DNA of 64,000 nucleotides from Humidesulfovibrio sp. (GTDB lineage: Bacteria > Desulfobacterota > Desulfovibrionia > Desulfovibrionales > Desulfovibrionaceae): assembly GCF_030689645.1 (NCBI RefSeq), contig NZ_JAUYFU010000048.1, forward strand, positions 1 through 64,000, read 5' to 3'. Below the pieces are notes generated by a model, which searched no databases, was not told the origin of the DNA, and was given only the letters and a program-made list of their open reading frames with translations. A program made the translations under genes and the position numbers. Shown here in pieces: positions 46,027-54,881 of this stretch (positions are counted from its first letter, which is position 1; every line of letters begins with the position of its first letter).

Positions 46027-47322
46027 ATGCCTGGTTTCGACGCAGTAACGGCGTACATTCTGGCAGGCGGGTTCGGCACCCGCCTGCGCCAGGCTGTGCC
46101 CGACCGACCTAAGGCTTTGGCCGAGATTCTTGGCCGGCCGTACATCTATCATCTGTTGGACAGCCTGGCGCGCTTCGGCCTTCGGCGCGTGGTGCTCTGC
46201 ACCGGGCACATGGCCGAGATGCTGGAGGCCTCGCTCGGAACCACATACCGTGGCATGGAGCTTTTGTTTTCCCGAGAAGAAGAGCCCCTTGGCACTGGCG
46301 GCGCGCTGCGTCTCGCCATGGACCGCCATCCCTCGGAGCTGGCTTTATGCATTAATGGGGACTCCCTCACAGACGCGGACCTGGGCGAGTACCTCGCCTG
46401 GTTTGCCCAGCGTGACGAAGCCGGGGCGCTTCTGCTCGTGCCTGTTGAGGACGCTGCGCGGTATGGCAGCGTGGCCACGGCTGCGTCTGGCCGCGTAAGC
46501 GGCTTTACGGAAAAAGGGCAGGGCGGCGCTGGCTGGATCAGCGCGGGCATCTATCTGCTCAAGCCGAGTTGCATGGCGGATATTTCCCCCGGACAATGTG
46601 CTTCCATTGAGCACGACGTGTTTCCGGATCTGACTGACCGGGGTGCCTTGTGCGCCTACCGGGCTCAGGCCCGGTTTTTGGACATCGGCACGCCGGAGTC
46701 CTACGCGGCAGCGGGGCGGTTTTTGCTTGGGCAGGAGACTGGCGTTTGCGCGCTTCAACCCGCAGTGTTTTTGGACCGTGACGGAACGGTCATCGTTGAG
46801 AAGAACTACCTGCACGATCCTGCCGGAGTGGAGCTTCTTCCCGGCGCGGCAGAGGGCATGCGCCGCATGAGCGGCCTGGGCCTTCGGCTTGTGCTTGTGA
46901 GCAACCAGTCCGGCGTTGGCCGGGGGTACTTTGGCCGCGAGGCTGTGGAGCGGGTGCATGGGCGGCTCATCGAACTGCTGGAAGCAGAAGGCGTCAGATT
47001 GGACGGGCTGTACGTGTGCCCGCACGCGCCAGATGAGGCCTGTGGTTGCCGCAAACCATTGCCGGGGCTCATTGAACGCGCCAGCCACGAGCTTGACCTG
47101 GACCCTACGCTGAGCTTCGTCATCGGCGACAAACCTTGCGACATTGATTTGGGTCTGGTAGTGAACGCCACGACATTTCTTGTCACCACGGGCTATGGCG
47201 CCGCGCACGCCGCAGCGGAGGGCTGTCGCCCGCACCATGTGACTGCGAGCCTGCTCGAAGCCGTAAACATCATCGAACCCATCCTGGTCGCGCGCACCAT
47301 CGGCGGCGTGGAGCACATATGA
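46027..47322 (+). CDS. Fused heptose-1-phosphate guanylyltransferase / heptose bisphosphatase (HddC-GmhB)
   Basis: A 431-residue two-domain protein. The N-terminal ~230 residues are a nucleotidyltransferase: I-L-A-G-G-F-G-T-R-L-R, R-P-K-A-L, and N-G-D-S-L (metal aspartate). The C-terminal ~180 residues are a HAD phosphatase of the GmhB type with F-L-D-R-D-G-T (residues 248-254), S-N-Q-S-G-V-G-R-G, and C-P-H-A-P-D-E-A-C-G-C-R-K-P (the zinc-binding Cys/His loop that defines GmhB), then G-D-K-P-C-D-I. Together they would dephosphorylate heptose 1,7-bisphosphate and load GMP on C1, giving GDP-D-glycero-D-manno-heptose. These are separate genes in most bacteria. It starts one base after the epimerase stop and overlaps hddA by 4 bp. 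Confidence 0.85.
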   Translation: MPGFDAVTAYILAGGFGTRLRQAVPDRPKALAEILGRPYIYHLLDSLARFGLRRVVLCTGHMAEMLEASLGTTYRGMELLFSREEEPLGTGGALRLAMDRHPSELALCINGDSLTDADLGEYLAWFAQRDEAGALLLVPVEDAARYGSVATAASGRVSGFTEKGQGGAGWISAGIYLLKPSCMADISPGQCASIEHDVFPDLTDRGALCAYRAQARFLDIGTPESYAAAGRFLLGQETGVCALQPAVFLDRDGTVIVEKNYLHDPAGVELLPGAAEGMRRMSGLGLRLVLVSNQSGVGRGYFGREAVERVHGRLIELLEAEGVRLDGLYVCPHAPDEACGCRKPLPGLIERASHELDLDPTLSFVIGDKPCDIDLGLVVNATTFLVTTGYGAAHAAAEGCRPHHVTASLLEAVNIIEPILVARTIGGVEHI

Positions 47323-48386
47323 TCATCTGCAGAACCCCGTTTCGTGTCTCGTTCTTTGGCGGCGGCACCGACTATCCCGGCTGGTACCGTGAGCACGGAG
47401 GCCAGGTGCTTTCCACCGCCATCGATAAGTTCTGCTACATAACGCTGCGCTATCTTCCGCCGTTTTTCGAGCACAAGATCCGCGCGGTCTATTCCAAGAT
47501 CGAGCAGTGCCAGAACCTGGACGAGATCAAACACCCGGCCATCCGCGAGACCCTGCGCTTCATGAACTTCGACCGCAGCGTGGAGATCCACCACGACGGC
47601 GACCTGCCGGCCAGAAGCGGCATGGGGTCGAGTTCCTCGTTCACCGTAGGCCTTTTGCACGCCCTGTACGCTTTGCGTGGCCAAATGCCCAGCAAGGAGC
47701 AGCTGGCCCGTGAGAGCATCCAGATCGAGCAGGACCTGATCAAGGAGACCGTTGGCTCCCAGGACCAGTGCGCCGCAGCCTATGGCGGCTTTAATCACAT
47801 TATTTTCCACCGTGACGGCGAAATCGAGGTGCGTCCCCTGACCCTGTCCCGCTCGCGCCTGACGGAGCTTTCCGACCACCTGATGCTGTTCTACACCGGC
47901 ATCATGCGCACGGCCTCAGATGTTGCCGACACCTACGTTGAGAACCTTGGCGCCAAGGAAGCGCTGTTGAACACCATGCACAGCATGGTGGATGACGGCA
48001 TCAAGCTGCTCCAGAACAACCGCTGCATTTGCGGCTTTGGCGAGCTTTTGCATGAGGCCTGGAAGGCCAAGCGCTCCCTGAGCCCGAACATATCCAACGG
48101 CGTGGTGGACGATTTTTACGCCCGTGCCCAGGAAAACGGAGCCATCGGCGGCAAGCTCATTGGCGCTGGCGGGGGCGGTTTTCTGCTGCTTTTTGTCCCG
48201 CCATCGGCGCGTGAACGGGTGCGCGAGGAGCTCTCCGAACTTTTGCACGTGCCCTTCACCTTCTGCCGCCACGGCAGCCAGATCATCTTCTATGAGCCGC
48301 AGACGGCGGATTACCGCCAGAGCGAGCGCGACCGCAGGAACCGCTCCATCCAGCCCTTCCGGGAAATCGGAACGCTGAAGGATTAG
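47319..48386 (+). CDS. hddA: D-glycero-D-manno-heptose 7-phosphate kinase HddA-like (GHMP kinase)
   Basis: A 355-residue kinase. F-R-V-S-F-F-G-G-G-T-D-Y is the HddA-type N-terminus, P-A-R-S-G-M-G-S-S-S-S-F the ATP loop, and I-G-A-G-G-G-G-F the third GHMP motif. It phosphorylates heptose 7-phosphate at C1, upstream of the fused GmhB-HddC. The ATG overlaps the preceding stop (ATGA). The isomerase GmhA, which makes heptose 7-phosphate from sedoheptulose 7-phosphate, is not in the window. Confidence 0.88.
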   Translation: MIICRTPFRVSFFGGGTDYPGWYREHGGQVLSTAIDKFCYITLRYLPPFFEHKIRAVYSKIEQCQNLDEIKHPAIRETLRFMNFDRSVEIHHDGDLPARSGMGSSSSFTVGLLHALYALRGQMPSKEQLARESIQIEQDLIKETVGSQDQCAAAYGGFNHIIFHRDGEIEVRPLTLSRSRLTELSDHLMLFYTGIMRTASDVADTYVENLGAKEALLNTMHSMVDDGIKLLQNNRCICGFGELLHEAWKAKRSLSPNISNGVVDDFYARAQENGAIGGKLIGAGGGGFLLLFVPPSARERVREELSELLHVPFTFCRHGSQIIFYEPQTADYRQSERDRRNRSIQPFREIGTLKD

Positions 48387-48388
48387 CC

Positions 48389-49360
48389 ATGCCTCTGACC
48401 ACCAAAGCGCGACTCCAGTTGTTTCGCACCATGCTGCGCATCAGGCGCGTGCAGGAGCGCATCGAATCCGAATACATGAAGGATGAGATGAAGACTCCGG
48501 TGCATCTGTACATCGGCCAGGAGGCCATCGCCAGCGGCGTATGCTCTAGCCTGCGCGATGACGACGCCATCAACAGCAATCATCGCAGTCATGGCCATTA
48601 TTTGGCCAAGGGCGGCGACCTGAACGCCATGATGGCTGAGCTGTTCTGCAAGAGCACGGGCTGTTCCAGGGGGTACGGCGGCAGCATGCACCTGGTGGAT
48701 GTGGCCCACGGCAACATGGGCACTTCCGCCATCGTGGGCGGCGGCATTCCCATCGCCACCGGACAGGGGCTTGCCTTCCAGATGCAGAAGCTCGACCGCG
48801 TGAGCGCAGTCTTTTTCGGCGACGGTGCGGCCGACGAGGGCACGCTCTACGAATCCGTGAACTTCGCCATGCTGAAGCAGCTGCCCGTTGTTTACGTCAT
48901 GGAGAACAACGGCTGGGCCGTATGCTCGCCCACGGCCACGCGCCATTGCGGCGACAACGTGTTCCACAAAGGCGCTGGCGACCGGCTCTTCACCGCCAAG
49001 ATTGACGGCAATGACCCGGAGCTGGTGTTCGACACTGCTGAGAAGGCTGTGGCGCATGCGCGCTCGGGCCAGGGGCCAGCGTTCATCGAGTGCGTGACCT
49101 ACCGCATTTTGGGACACGCGGGCTGTCTGCAGCAGGACCCCAAGGGCTACCGCGACCCGGCAGAGATCGAGCTGTGGCGCGAGCGCTGCCCGGTGTGCAC
49201 GTACCAGCGAAAACTGCTGGAACTCGGCGTGCTTTCGCATTCTTTACTGACTGAACTCGAGGCGGTGATCTCCGCCGAAATTGACGCGGCTTTCGAGTTT
49301 GCGCGCACAAGTCCGCTGCCCACTGCGGATGTCCTGCACAACCATCTTTTCTGCGAGTAG
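48389..49360 (+). CDS. Thiamine-diphosphate-dependent E1 component, alpha subunit
   Basis: A 323-residue protein of the pyruvate/acetoin dehydrogenase E1-alpha family. The ThDP motif runs from G-D-G-A-A-D-E-G to E-N-N (~30 residues between, as in the family), and R-S-H-G-H-Y and G-G-S-M-H-L are the E1-alpha substrate and phosphorylation-loop regions. It pairs with the next gene as an alpha2-beta2 E1. No lipoyl E2 or flavin E3 lies in the window. In this operon, a decarboxylase/carboligase role that adds a carbon unit to a keto-sugar is a reasonable hypothesis; classical dehydrogenase use is the alternative. Confidence 0.85.
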   Translation: MPLTTKARLQLFRTMLRIRRVQERIESEYMKDEMKTPVHLYIGQEAIASGVCSSLRDDDAINSNHRSHGHYLAKGGDLNAMMAELFCKSTGCSRGYGGSMHLVDVAHGNMGTSAIVGGGIPIATGQGLAFQMQKLDRVSAVFFGDGAADEGTLYESVNFAMLKQLPVVYVMENNGWAVCSPTATRHCGDNVFHKGAGDRLFTAKIDGNDPELVFDTAEKAVAHARSGQGPAFIECVTYRILGHAGCLQQDPKGYRDPAEIELWRERCPVCTYQRKLLELGVLSHSLLTELEAVISAEIDAAFEFARTSPLPTADVLHNHLFCE

Positions 49361-49365
49361 TCACC

Positions 49366-50421
49366 ATGCCCTGGTCGCGCATCAAACCGGACACCAACGA
49401 GCCTGATTTTTCCAACGACGTCCTTCTCGACAACAAGGCTGGCCGCCGCATCGCCTACGCCGAGGCATTGAATGAGGCCCTTTTCCAGGCGCTTTCGCTG
49501 GACCCGCGCGTGTTCGTCATGGGCCAGGGAGTGGACGACCCCTCGGGCATGTTCGGGGCCACTCGGGGTCTGCACCTCAAATTCGGCGCGGACCGCGTGT
49601 TTGATACCCCCCTGGCCGAGACGGCCCTTTCCGGGGTGGCCGTGGGCGCTGCCCTTGGCGGCATGCGCCCGGTTTACTTCCACAACCGTCCGGATTTCTT
49701 GCTGCTCGCTATGGACCAGTTGGTGAACCACGCGGCCAAGTGGCACTACATGTTTGGCGGCGCGGCCTGCGTGCCCCTGGTTTTCTGGGCCTGCGTGGGC
49801 CGGGGCTGGGGCTCTGCTGCCCAGCATTCCCAGGCTCTGCAGGGGCTGTTTATGCATGTGCCAGGGCTTAAGCTCATCATGCCCGCCACATGCTTCGACG
49901 CCAAGGGGCTCATGCTCTCGGCCATCGCGGACAAGAACCCCGTGCTCATCATCGACCACCGCATGAATTTCAAACAGCGCGGCCTGGTTCCGGAAGAGCC
50001 CTACACCGTGCCCATCGGCAAGGGAGTCATCCGCCGCAAGGGGCGGGATGTCACGGTGGTAGCCATCTCGCACCTGGTGGCTGAGGCCTATGCCGCCGCA
50101 CAGGAGCTGGCCGAGGAAGGCATTGAGGCGGAAATCATCGACCCGCGCACCCTGCGCCCCCTGGACGAAGAGCTGATTCTCGAATCCGTGGCGCGCACGG
50201 GTCGTCTCGTGGTGACGGACACCGGCTGGAAGACCGGCGGCGTCACAGCGGAGATTGGGGCCATGGTGGCCGAAAAGGGATTTGCAAGCCTGAAAGCACC
50301 CATCGTGCGCGTGTGCAACCCGGATCTGCCAACGCCCAGCGGCTACACTCTGGAGCGTGCCTATTACATCGGCAAGGACGACATCAAAGCGGGCATAGTG
50401 AAGGCGGTGCGCGGCTCATGA
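49366..50421 (+). CDS. Thiamine-diphosphate-dependent E1 component, beta subunit
   Basis: A 351-residue transketolase-type beta subunit: A-Y-A-E-A-L-N-E-A-L near residue 30, F-D-T-P-L-A-E-T-A-L-S-G (the ThDP-activating glutamate region), and a C-terminal domain starting V-T-V-V-A-I-S-H. The usual D-x-G-V family segment is replaced by G-Q-G-V-D-D. It begins 6 bp after the alpha subunit and shares its 4-bp ATGA with the following reductase. The absence of E2/E3 means no lipoyl acceptor is encoded here. Confidence 0.85.
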   Translation: MPWSRIKPDTNEPDFSNDVLLDNKAGRRIAYAEALNEALFQALSLDPRVFVMGQGVDDPSGMFGATRGLHLKFGADRVFDTPLAETALSGVAVGAALGGMRPVYFHNRPDFLLLAMDQLVNHAAKWHYMFGGAACVPLVFWACVGRGWGSAAQHSQALQGLFMHVPGLKLIMPATCFDAKGLMLSAIADKNPVLIIDHRMNFKQRGLVPEEPYTVPIGKGVIRRKGRDVTVVAISHLVAEAYAAAQELAEEGIEAEIIDPRTLRPLDEELILESVARTGRLVVTDTGWKTGGVTAEIGAMVAEKGFASLKAPIVRVCNPDLPTPSGYTLERAYYIGKDDIKAGIVKAVRGS

Positions 50422-51347
50422 GCTCGGTCAGCCGCAAAGTTTTCGTGGCCGGGGGCTCCAAGGCCCTTGGCTCGGCCATTCTTCGCGCCTTCGCAGCAGC
50501 AGGGCAAGCGGGCTTTGCCGGTGTCGGCGATTCTGAACCTGACTTGCGCGACCAGCAGGCCGTGGACGCCTTTTTCGAGGCCGAGCGCCCGGACTGGGTG
50601 GTCTACGCCGCAGGCAAGGCGGGCGGCATCGGCCTGAACCGCCGCGCCCCGGCGGACCTGATTCTGGACAACCTGCTTTGCGCCACCCACGTGATCCATG
50701 CGGCCCAGCGCTTTGGCGCACAGAAGCTGCTCTACCTCGCTAGTTCCTGCGTGTACCCCAAGGACGCGGCCCAGCCCATCCGCGAAAACAGCATGTACAG
50801 CGGCCCGCTGGAGCCAACCAATCTGGCCTATGCCTCGGCCAAGCTGGCGGGGCTTGAGCTGTGCCGTGCCATGCGCCAGCAGTTCGGCGTTGATTTCAAT
50901 ATCGCGGTGCCTACCAATTATTTCGGCCCGGGCGACGACTTCAGCCCGGAGAACTCCCACGTGGTGGGCGCGCTCATGGCGCGCATGCGCTCGGCGCGGG
51001 CTGTTGGTGACCCGGAGCTTTCCATCTGGGGTACGGGCAAGGCCCGGCGCGAGTTTCTCTACGTGGACGATGTTGCCCATGCTGCTGTGTTCCTCATGCA
51101 GGGCCACAGCTGGGACGGCCCCCTGAACATCGGCTCCGGCTCGGCTGTGTCTATAGCGGAACTGTCGCAGATGCTTAAGGAAATCACCGGCTATGCCGGG
51201 CAGCTGACGTATGACGTCACCAAACCCGACGGCATGCCCGTGAAGGTGCTGGACTCCTCGCGCCTGGCTGGCCTGGGCTGGGCGCCCAGGGTGGACTTCG
51301 CCCAAGGCCTGCGCCTGACCTACGACTGGTACCTGAATCAAAAATAA
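50418..51347 (+). CDS. GDP-L-fucose-synthase-like reductase/epimerase
   Basis: A 309-residue SDR of the GMER family. The N-terminal F-V-A-G-G-S-K-A-L-G-S-A-I is a variant NADP loop (GMER: A-G-H-x-G-M-V-G-S). Downstream are S-S-C-V-Y-P and Y-A-S-A-K (the Tyr-x-x-x-Lys pair), then F-L-Y-V-D-D. Members reduce a 4-keto-6-deoxy GDP-sugar, with or without epimerisation; Campylobacter relatives do this on GDP-heptose. The ATG overlaps the E1-beta stop. A reducing step on a GDP-heptose-derived ketose is likely. Confidence 0.85.
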   Translation: MSSVSRKVFVAGGSKALGSAILRAFAAAGQAGFAGVGDSEPDLRDQQAVDAFFEAERPDWVVYAAGKAGGIGLNRRAPADLILDNLLCATHVIHAAQRFGAQKLLYLASSCVYPKDAAQPIRENSMYSGPLEPTNLAYASAKLAGLELCRAMRQQFGVDFNIAVPTNYFGPGDDFSPENSHVVGALMARMRSARAVGDPELSIWGTGKARREFLYVDDVAHAAVFLMQGHSWDGPLNIGSGSAVSIAELSQMLKEITGYAGQLTYDVTKPDGMPVKVLDSSRLAGLGWAPRVDFAQGLRLTYDWYLNQK

Positions 51348-51372
51348 TCGCAAACATACCGGAGAAATAGCC

Positions 51373-52548
51373 ATGGGTTTCAAATGGCCGTTGATGGAAG
51401 ACAACGTCACCCGCCAGGACCTGGACGTGCTCATCGAGTTCTTGCAGGGCATGCCGCGCCTCACCCAGTCCGCCAACGTGCGCGCTCTGGAGCAGGAATG
51501 GTCCCAGTGGCTTGGCGTGAAGCACAGCGTGTTTGTGAACTCCGGCGCCTCGGCCAACCTCATCACCATGGGCGCACTCAAGCACCTGTTTGGCGGAGGC
51601 GAGGTCATCGTGCCCACCCTCACCTGGGTGTCGGACATCGCCAGCGTGTTGCAGAACGGATTCACGCCGGTCTTTGTGGACATCAATCCGCGCAACCTGT
51701 GCATGGACGAGGATCAGGTCATCGCTAAGCTGAACAGCAACACCCGCGCGGTGTTTCTAACCTACGTGCAGGGCTTCAACGGCCTGTCAGACCGGTTGCT
51801 GGCCGAGCTTGAGCGCCGCAACATCCCACTCATCGAGGACGTGTGCGAGTCCCATGGTGCCACCTTCAAGGGTCAGCGCCTGGGCTCCTTTGGCCTGGCG
51901 TCCAACTTCTCCTTTTATTTCGCTCATCACATGAGCACTGTCGAAGGCGGAATGGTGTGCACCAATGACGATGCGTTTTATGACGCCATCCGCATGTTCC
52001 GCTCCCACGGCATGGTGCGCGAGGCTGAAAGCCCTGAGCTGCGCGCGCGCTACGCGGCCGAGAACCCGGAACTCTCGCCGGACTTCATCTTCGCCTTTCC
52101 GGCATTCAATGTCCGCTCAACCGAAATCAACGCCGTGCTGGGCAGAAGCCAGCTCAAGCGCCTGGACTCCTGCAACGAGCGCCGGCGCGAGAACTTCGAG
52201 CTGTTCCTCAAGCACATTGATTCGGGCAAATATCGCACTGACTTCGACCTTGAAGGCAGCTGCAACTACGCCTTCAACCTGGTGTTGAACAAGCCCGATG
52301 TGGCCTTGCGCGAGCGGCTGGAAACCAAAATGCGCGAAAGCGGCATCGAGTTCCGGCGCGGCAGCGCTGGCGGCGGCAACCAGCTGCGTCAGCACTATCT
52401 GAAAGGCATCGTTCCCGATGGCGAGTTTGCCAAATACCCGGAAGTGGAGCACATTCACTTCTTCGCCTATTACATCGGCAACTACCCGACCCTTGAGGCC
52501 GCACGCATTGTCGAGCTCTGCCAAGTGCTCAACTCGGTGGAAGGGTAG
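51373..52548 (+). CDS. DegT/DnrJ/EryC1-fold PLP enzyme, ColD-like 3-dehydratase
   Basis: A 391-residue aspartate-aminotransferase-fold protein. S-G-A-S-A-N-L (~57-63), D-V-C-E-S-H-G (~156-162) and the E-G-G motif (191-193) fit the DegT family. The lysine that normally forms the PLP Schiff base is replaced: F-Y-F-A-H-H puts a histidine at residue 185, in the position of that lysine. This is the mark of ColD (GDP-4-keto-6-deoxymannose 3-dehydratase) and RfbH-type enzymes, which remove the C3 hydroxyl instead of transaminating. The R-S-T-E-I-N-A region is also ColD-like. Start follows ggagaaat. Confidence 0.88.
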   Translation: MGFKWPLMEDNVTRQDLDVLIEFLQGMPRLTQSANVRALEQEWSQWLGVKHSVFVNSGASANLITMGALKHLFGGGEVIVPTLTWVSDIASVLQNGFTPVFVDINPRNLCMDEDQVIAKLNSNTRAVFLTYVQGFNGLSDRLLAELERRNIPLIEDVCESHGATFKGQRLGSFGLASNFSFYFAHHMSTVEGGMVCTNDDAFYDAIRMFRSHGMVREAESPELRARYAAENPELSPDFIFAFPAFNVRSTEINAVLGRSQLKRLDSCNERRRENFELFLKHIDSGKYRTDFDLEGSCNYAFNLVLNKPDVALRERLETKMRESGIEFRRGSAGGGNQLRQHYLKGIVPDGEFAKYPEVEHIHFFAYYIGNYPTLEAARIVELCQVLNSVEG

Positions 52549-52555
52549 GGGGACC

Positions 52556-54031
52556 ATGGCCCGCACGCCAGACGTCCTGTTCATCAAACCCGGCAGCCAG
52601 AAACAGCTCTACGGCAACCTGTCGGACTACGATCTGACGGCCATAGAGCCTCCGCTTTGGGCTGGCATTCTGGGGGGATACCTGCGCGGCCAGGGCTATG
52701 GCGTTGAGATTCTTGATGCCGAGACCGACGGGCTGGGTTGGAACGAGGTGGCGCAGGCCGCTGTAGATCGAGGCGCGCTTTTGACCGTGGTCATGGCCTC
52801 GGGCCACAACCCATCAGCTTCCACCATGAACATGACGGGCGTGGGCGCCATAGCGAAACGCATCAAGGAACTGGCGCCGCAGGCGGCCCTGGCCCTTACA
52901 GGCCTACACATCAGCGCCTTGCCGGAACGCTCCCTGCGCGAGGAGGCCGCTGACTTCGTCATCCAGGGAGAGGGACTGCGCACCCTGCCGCCGCTCATCG
53001 ACGCGCTCAAGGCTGGCGTCGATTCCTTCAAGGGCATTCCCGGCCTCTGGTGGCGAAAGGACAGCCAAATCATGCCCGGCTCCATGCCGGAAATGTGGGC
53101 TGACCTGGATACGCTGCCCATGCCCGCCTGGGACCTTCTGCCCATGGAGCGCTACCGCGCCCACAACTGGCACTGCTTTGACGACGTGACGCGCCGCCAG
53201 CCTTACGCTACGCTGTACACCAGCCTGGGCTGCCCGTATCAGTGCTCGTTCTGCTGCATCAACGCGTTGTTTGGCGAACACCGCCTGCGCTCGCGCGGGG
53301 TGGATGCGGTCATGGCTGAGATCGACTTTTTGGTAAACACCTACGGCGTGCGAAACATCAAGATCATGGACGAGCTGTTCGCGGTGAATGAGAAGCGCGT
53401 GCTTGAACTGTGCGGCAAGATCGCCAGCCGAGGCTATGACCTGAACTTCTGGGCCTACGCCCGGGTGAACACAGTGTCCGAGCGCATGCTGGAGTCCATG
53501 AAAAAGGCTGGCGTCAACTGGATTGCTTATGGGTTCGAGTCCGGCAGCAAGCGCGTCATCGAAGACGTTACCAAGGGTTACAAACTGGACAACGTGCTGC
53601 GCGTGGCCAAGATGACCTACGACCAGGGACAGCACATCTGCGCCAATTTCATCTTCGGCCTGCCGGAGGACGACTACGACTCCATGCAGGAAACCTTCGC
53701 GCTCATGCAGGAGATCAACGCCGAGTGGTCCAATATTTACTCGGCCATGGCTTATCCCGGCTCCAAGCTCTATGACGACGCGGTGGCGCAGAACCTGCCC
53801 CTGCCTGCAACCTGGAACGGTTTTTCGCAGTACAGCCCAGATTGCCTGCCTTTGCCCACCAAACATCTTTCGGGCGGCCAGGTGCTCTCCTTCCGCGACT
53901 ATGCCTTTGACGCCTACTACAAGAATCCGCGCTACCTCTCCATGATCCGCGCCAAGTTCGGCCTGGACACCATGCTCCATATTGTGAAGATGGCCGAGAA
54001 GGGGCTGGACAGGGACAACGCCGTCATATAG
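52556..54031 (+). CDS. Radical SAM protein with N-terminal B12-binding-like domain
   Basis: A 491-residue protein. The N-terminal ~180 residues have the Rossmann-like B12-binding fold but no D-x-H-x-x-G base-on motif; the radical SAM domain then holds C226-P-Y-Q-C230-S-F-C233, ligating a 4Fe-4S cluster. G-F-E-S-G-S and the C-terminal Y-P-G-S-K-L-Y-D region are shared with B12-dependent C-methylating and oxidising members. It starts 8 bp after the dehydratase. Methylation or another radical step on the sugar or glycan is the likeliest role, but no substrate can be assigned. Confidence 0.82.
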   Translation: MARTPDVLFIKPGSQKQLYGNLSDYDLTAIEPPLWAGILGGYLRGQGYGVEILDAETDGLGWNEVAQAAVDRGALLTVVMASGHNPSASTMNMTGVGAIAKRIKELAPQAALALTGLHISALPERSLREEAADFVIQGEGLRTLPPLIDALKAGVDSFKGIPGLWWRKDSQIMPGSMPEMWADLDTLPMPAWDLLPMERYRAHNWHCFDDVTRRQPYATLYTSLGCPYQCSFCCINALFGEHRLRSRGVDAVMAEIDFLVNTYGVRNIKIMDELFAVNEKRVLELCGKIASRGYDLNFWAYARVNTVSERMLESMKKAGVNWIAYGFESGSKRVIEDVTKGYKLDNVLRVAKMTYDQGQHICANFIFGLPEDDYDSMQETFALMQEINAEWSNIYSAMAYPGSKLYDDAVAQNLPLPATWNGFSQYSPDCLPLPTKHLSGGQVLSFRDYAFDAYYKNPRYLSMIRAKFGLDTMLHIVKMAEKGLDRDNAVI

Positions 54032-54088
54032 CTTCCCCACGCCCGCTTGGGCTGCCATACATCCTGCACACCCTGATAGAGAGCCCCT

Positions 54089-54793
54089 ATGAAGACGACA
54101 CTTCTGGTCATGACGCTCAATGAAATCGAAGGCATGAAGGCAATCATGCCGCGCATCAAACGAGAGTGGGTTGACCAGATCATCGTGGTCGACGGCGGCT
54201 CCACAGACGGCACCATCGAGTGGTCCCGAGAACAGGGCTACCAAGTGTATGTGCAGAAGCAACGCGGCTTCCGCCATGCCTATGAGGAAGTCATGCCCCT
54301 GGTTGAGGGCGATGTGCTCGTCACCTTCAGCCCGGACGGTAATTCTGTGGCTGAGCTGCTGCCAGACCTCATCAACAAGATGAAGGAAGGTTATGACATG
54401 GTCATTGCTTCGCGCTACCTTGGACCGGCCAAGAGCGCGGACGACGACATCGTCACCGCCTTCGGCAACTGGCTGTTCACCAGGACTGTGAACATCTTGC
54501 ACGGCGGGAAATACACAGACGTCATGGTCATCTATCGCGCCTATAAAAAGCAGTTGGTGTATGATCTCGACCTTGTGGGTGATGCGGCCTACAGCCTGCC
54601 GGAAAAACTTTTTGGCACAAAGATCAGCTGGGAGCCGCTTTTGTCCTGCCGTGCCGCCAAGCGCAAGCTCAAGATCTCTGAGATTCCCGGCGACGAGCCG
54701 CCGCGCATTGGCGGTGAGCGCAAACTACAGGTGTTGCGTTGGGGCGCGGCCTACTACTTCCAGTTCCTGCGAGAAGTTGTCTGGTGGAAATAG
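54089..54793 (+). CDS. Family 2 glycosyltransferase (DPM1-like)
   Basis: A 234-residue GT-A-fold enzyme. V-V-D-G-G-S-T-D-G-T (metal/nucleotide motif), F-S-P-D-G-N (DxD-like loop) and a C-terminal W-E-P-L-L-S region are visible. It may transfer the operon's sugar to a lipid or nascent glycan. 57 bp separates it from the radical SAM gene and a terminator follows, so it is the last gene of the operon. Confidence 0.85.
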   Translation: MKTTLLVMTLNEIEGMKAIMPRIKREWVDQIIVVDGGSTDGTIEWSREQGYQVYVQKQRGFRHAYEEVMPLVEGDVLVTFSPDGNSVAELLPDLINKMKEGYDMVIASRYLGPAKSADDDIVTAFGNWLFTRTVNILHGGKYTDVMVIYRAYKKQLVYDLDLVGDAAYSLPEKLFGTKISWEPLLSCRAAKRKLKISEIPGDEPPRIGGERKLQVLRWGAAYYFQFLREVVWWK

Positions 54794-54822
54794 TTCGAAG
54801 CTGAGCATTGCACAGAATGTTC

Positions 54823-54855
54823 AAACGGCCGCTCTGGTGACAGGGCGGCCGTTTT
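54823..54855 (+). terminator. Rho-independent terminator of glycan operon
   Basis: AAACGGCCGC and GCGGCCGTTT form a 10-bp stem with a 12-base loop and a short T-run. It also faces the convergent membrane-protein gene. Confidence 0.8.
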
Positions 54856-54881
54856 GCGTTGTGGCAAACTAAGGCACAGAC

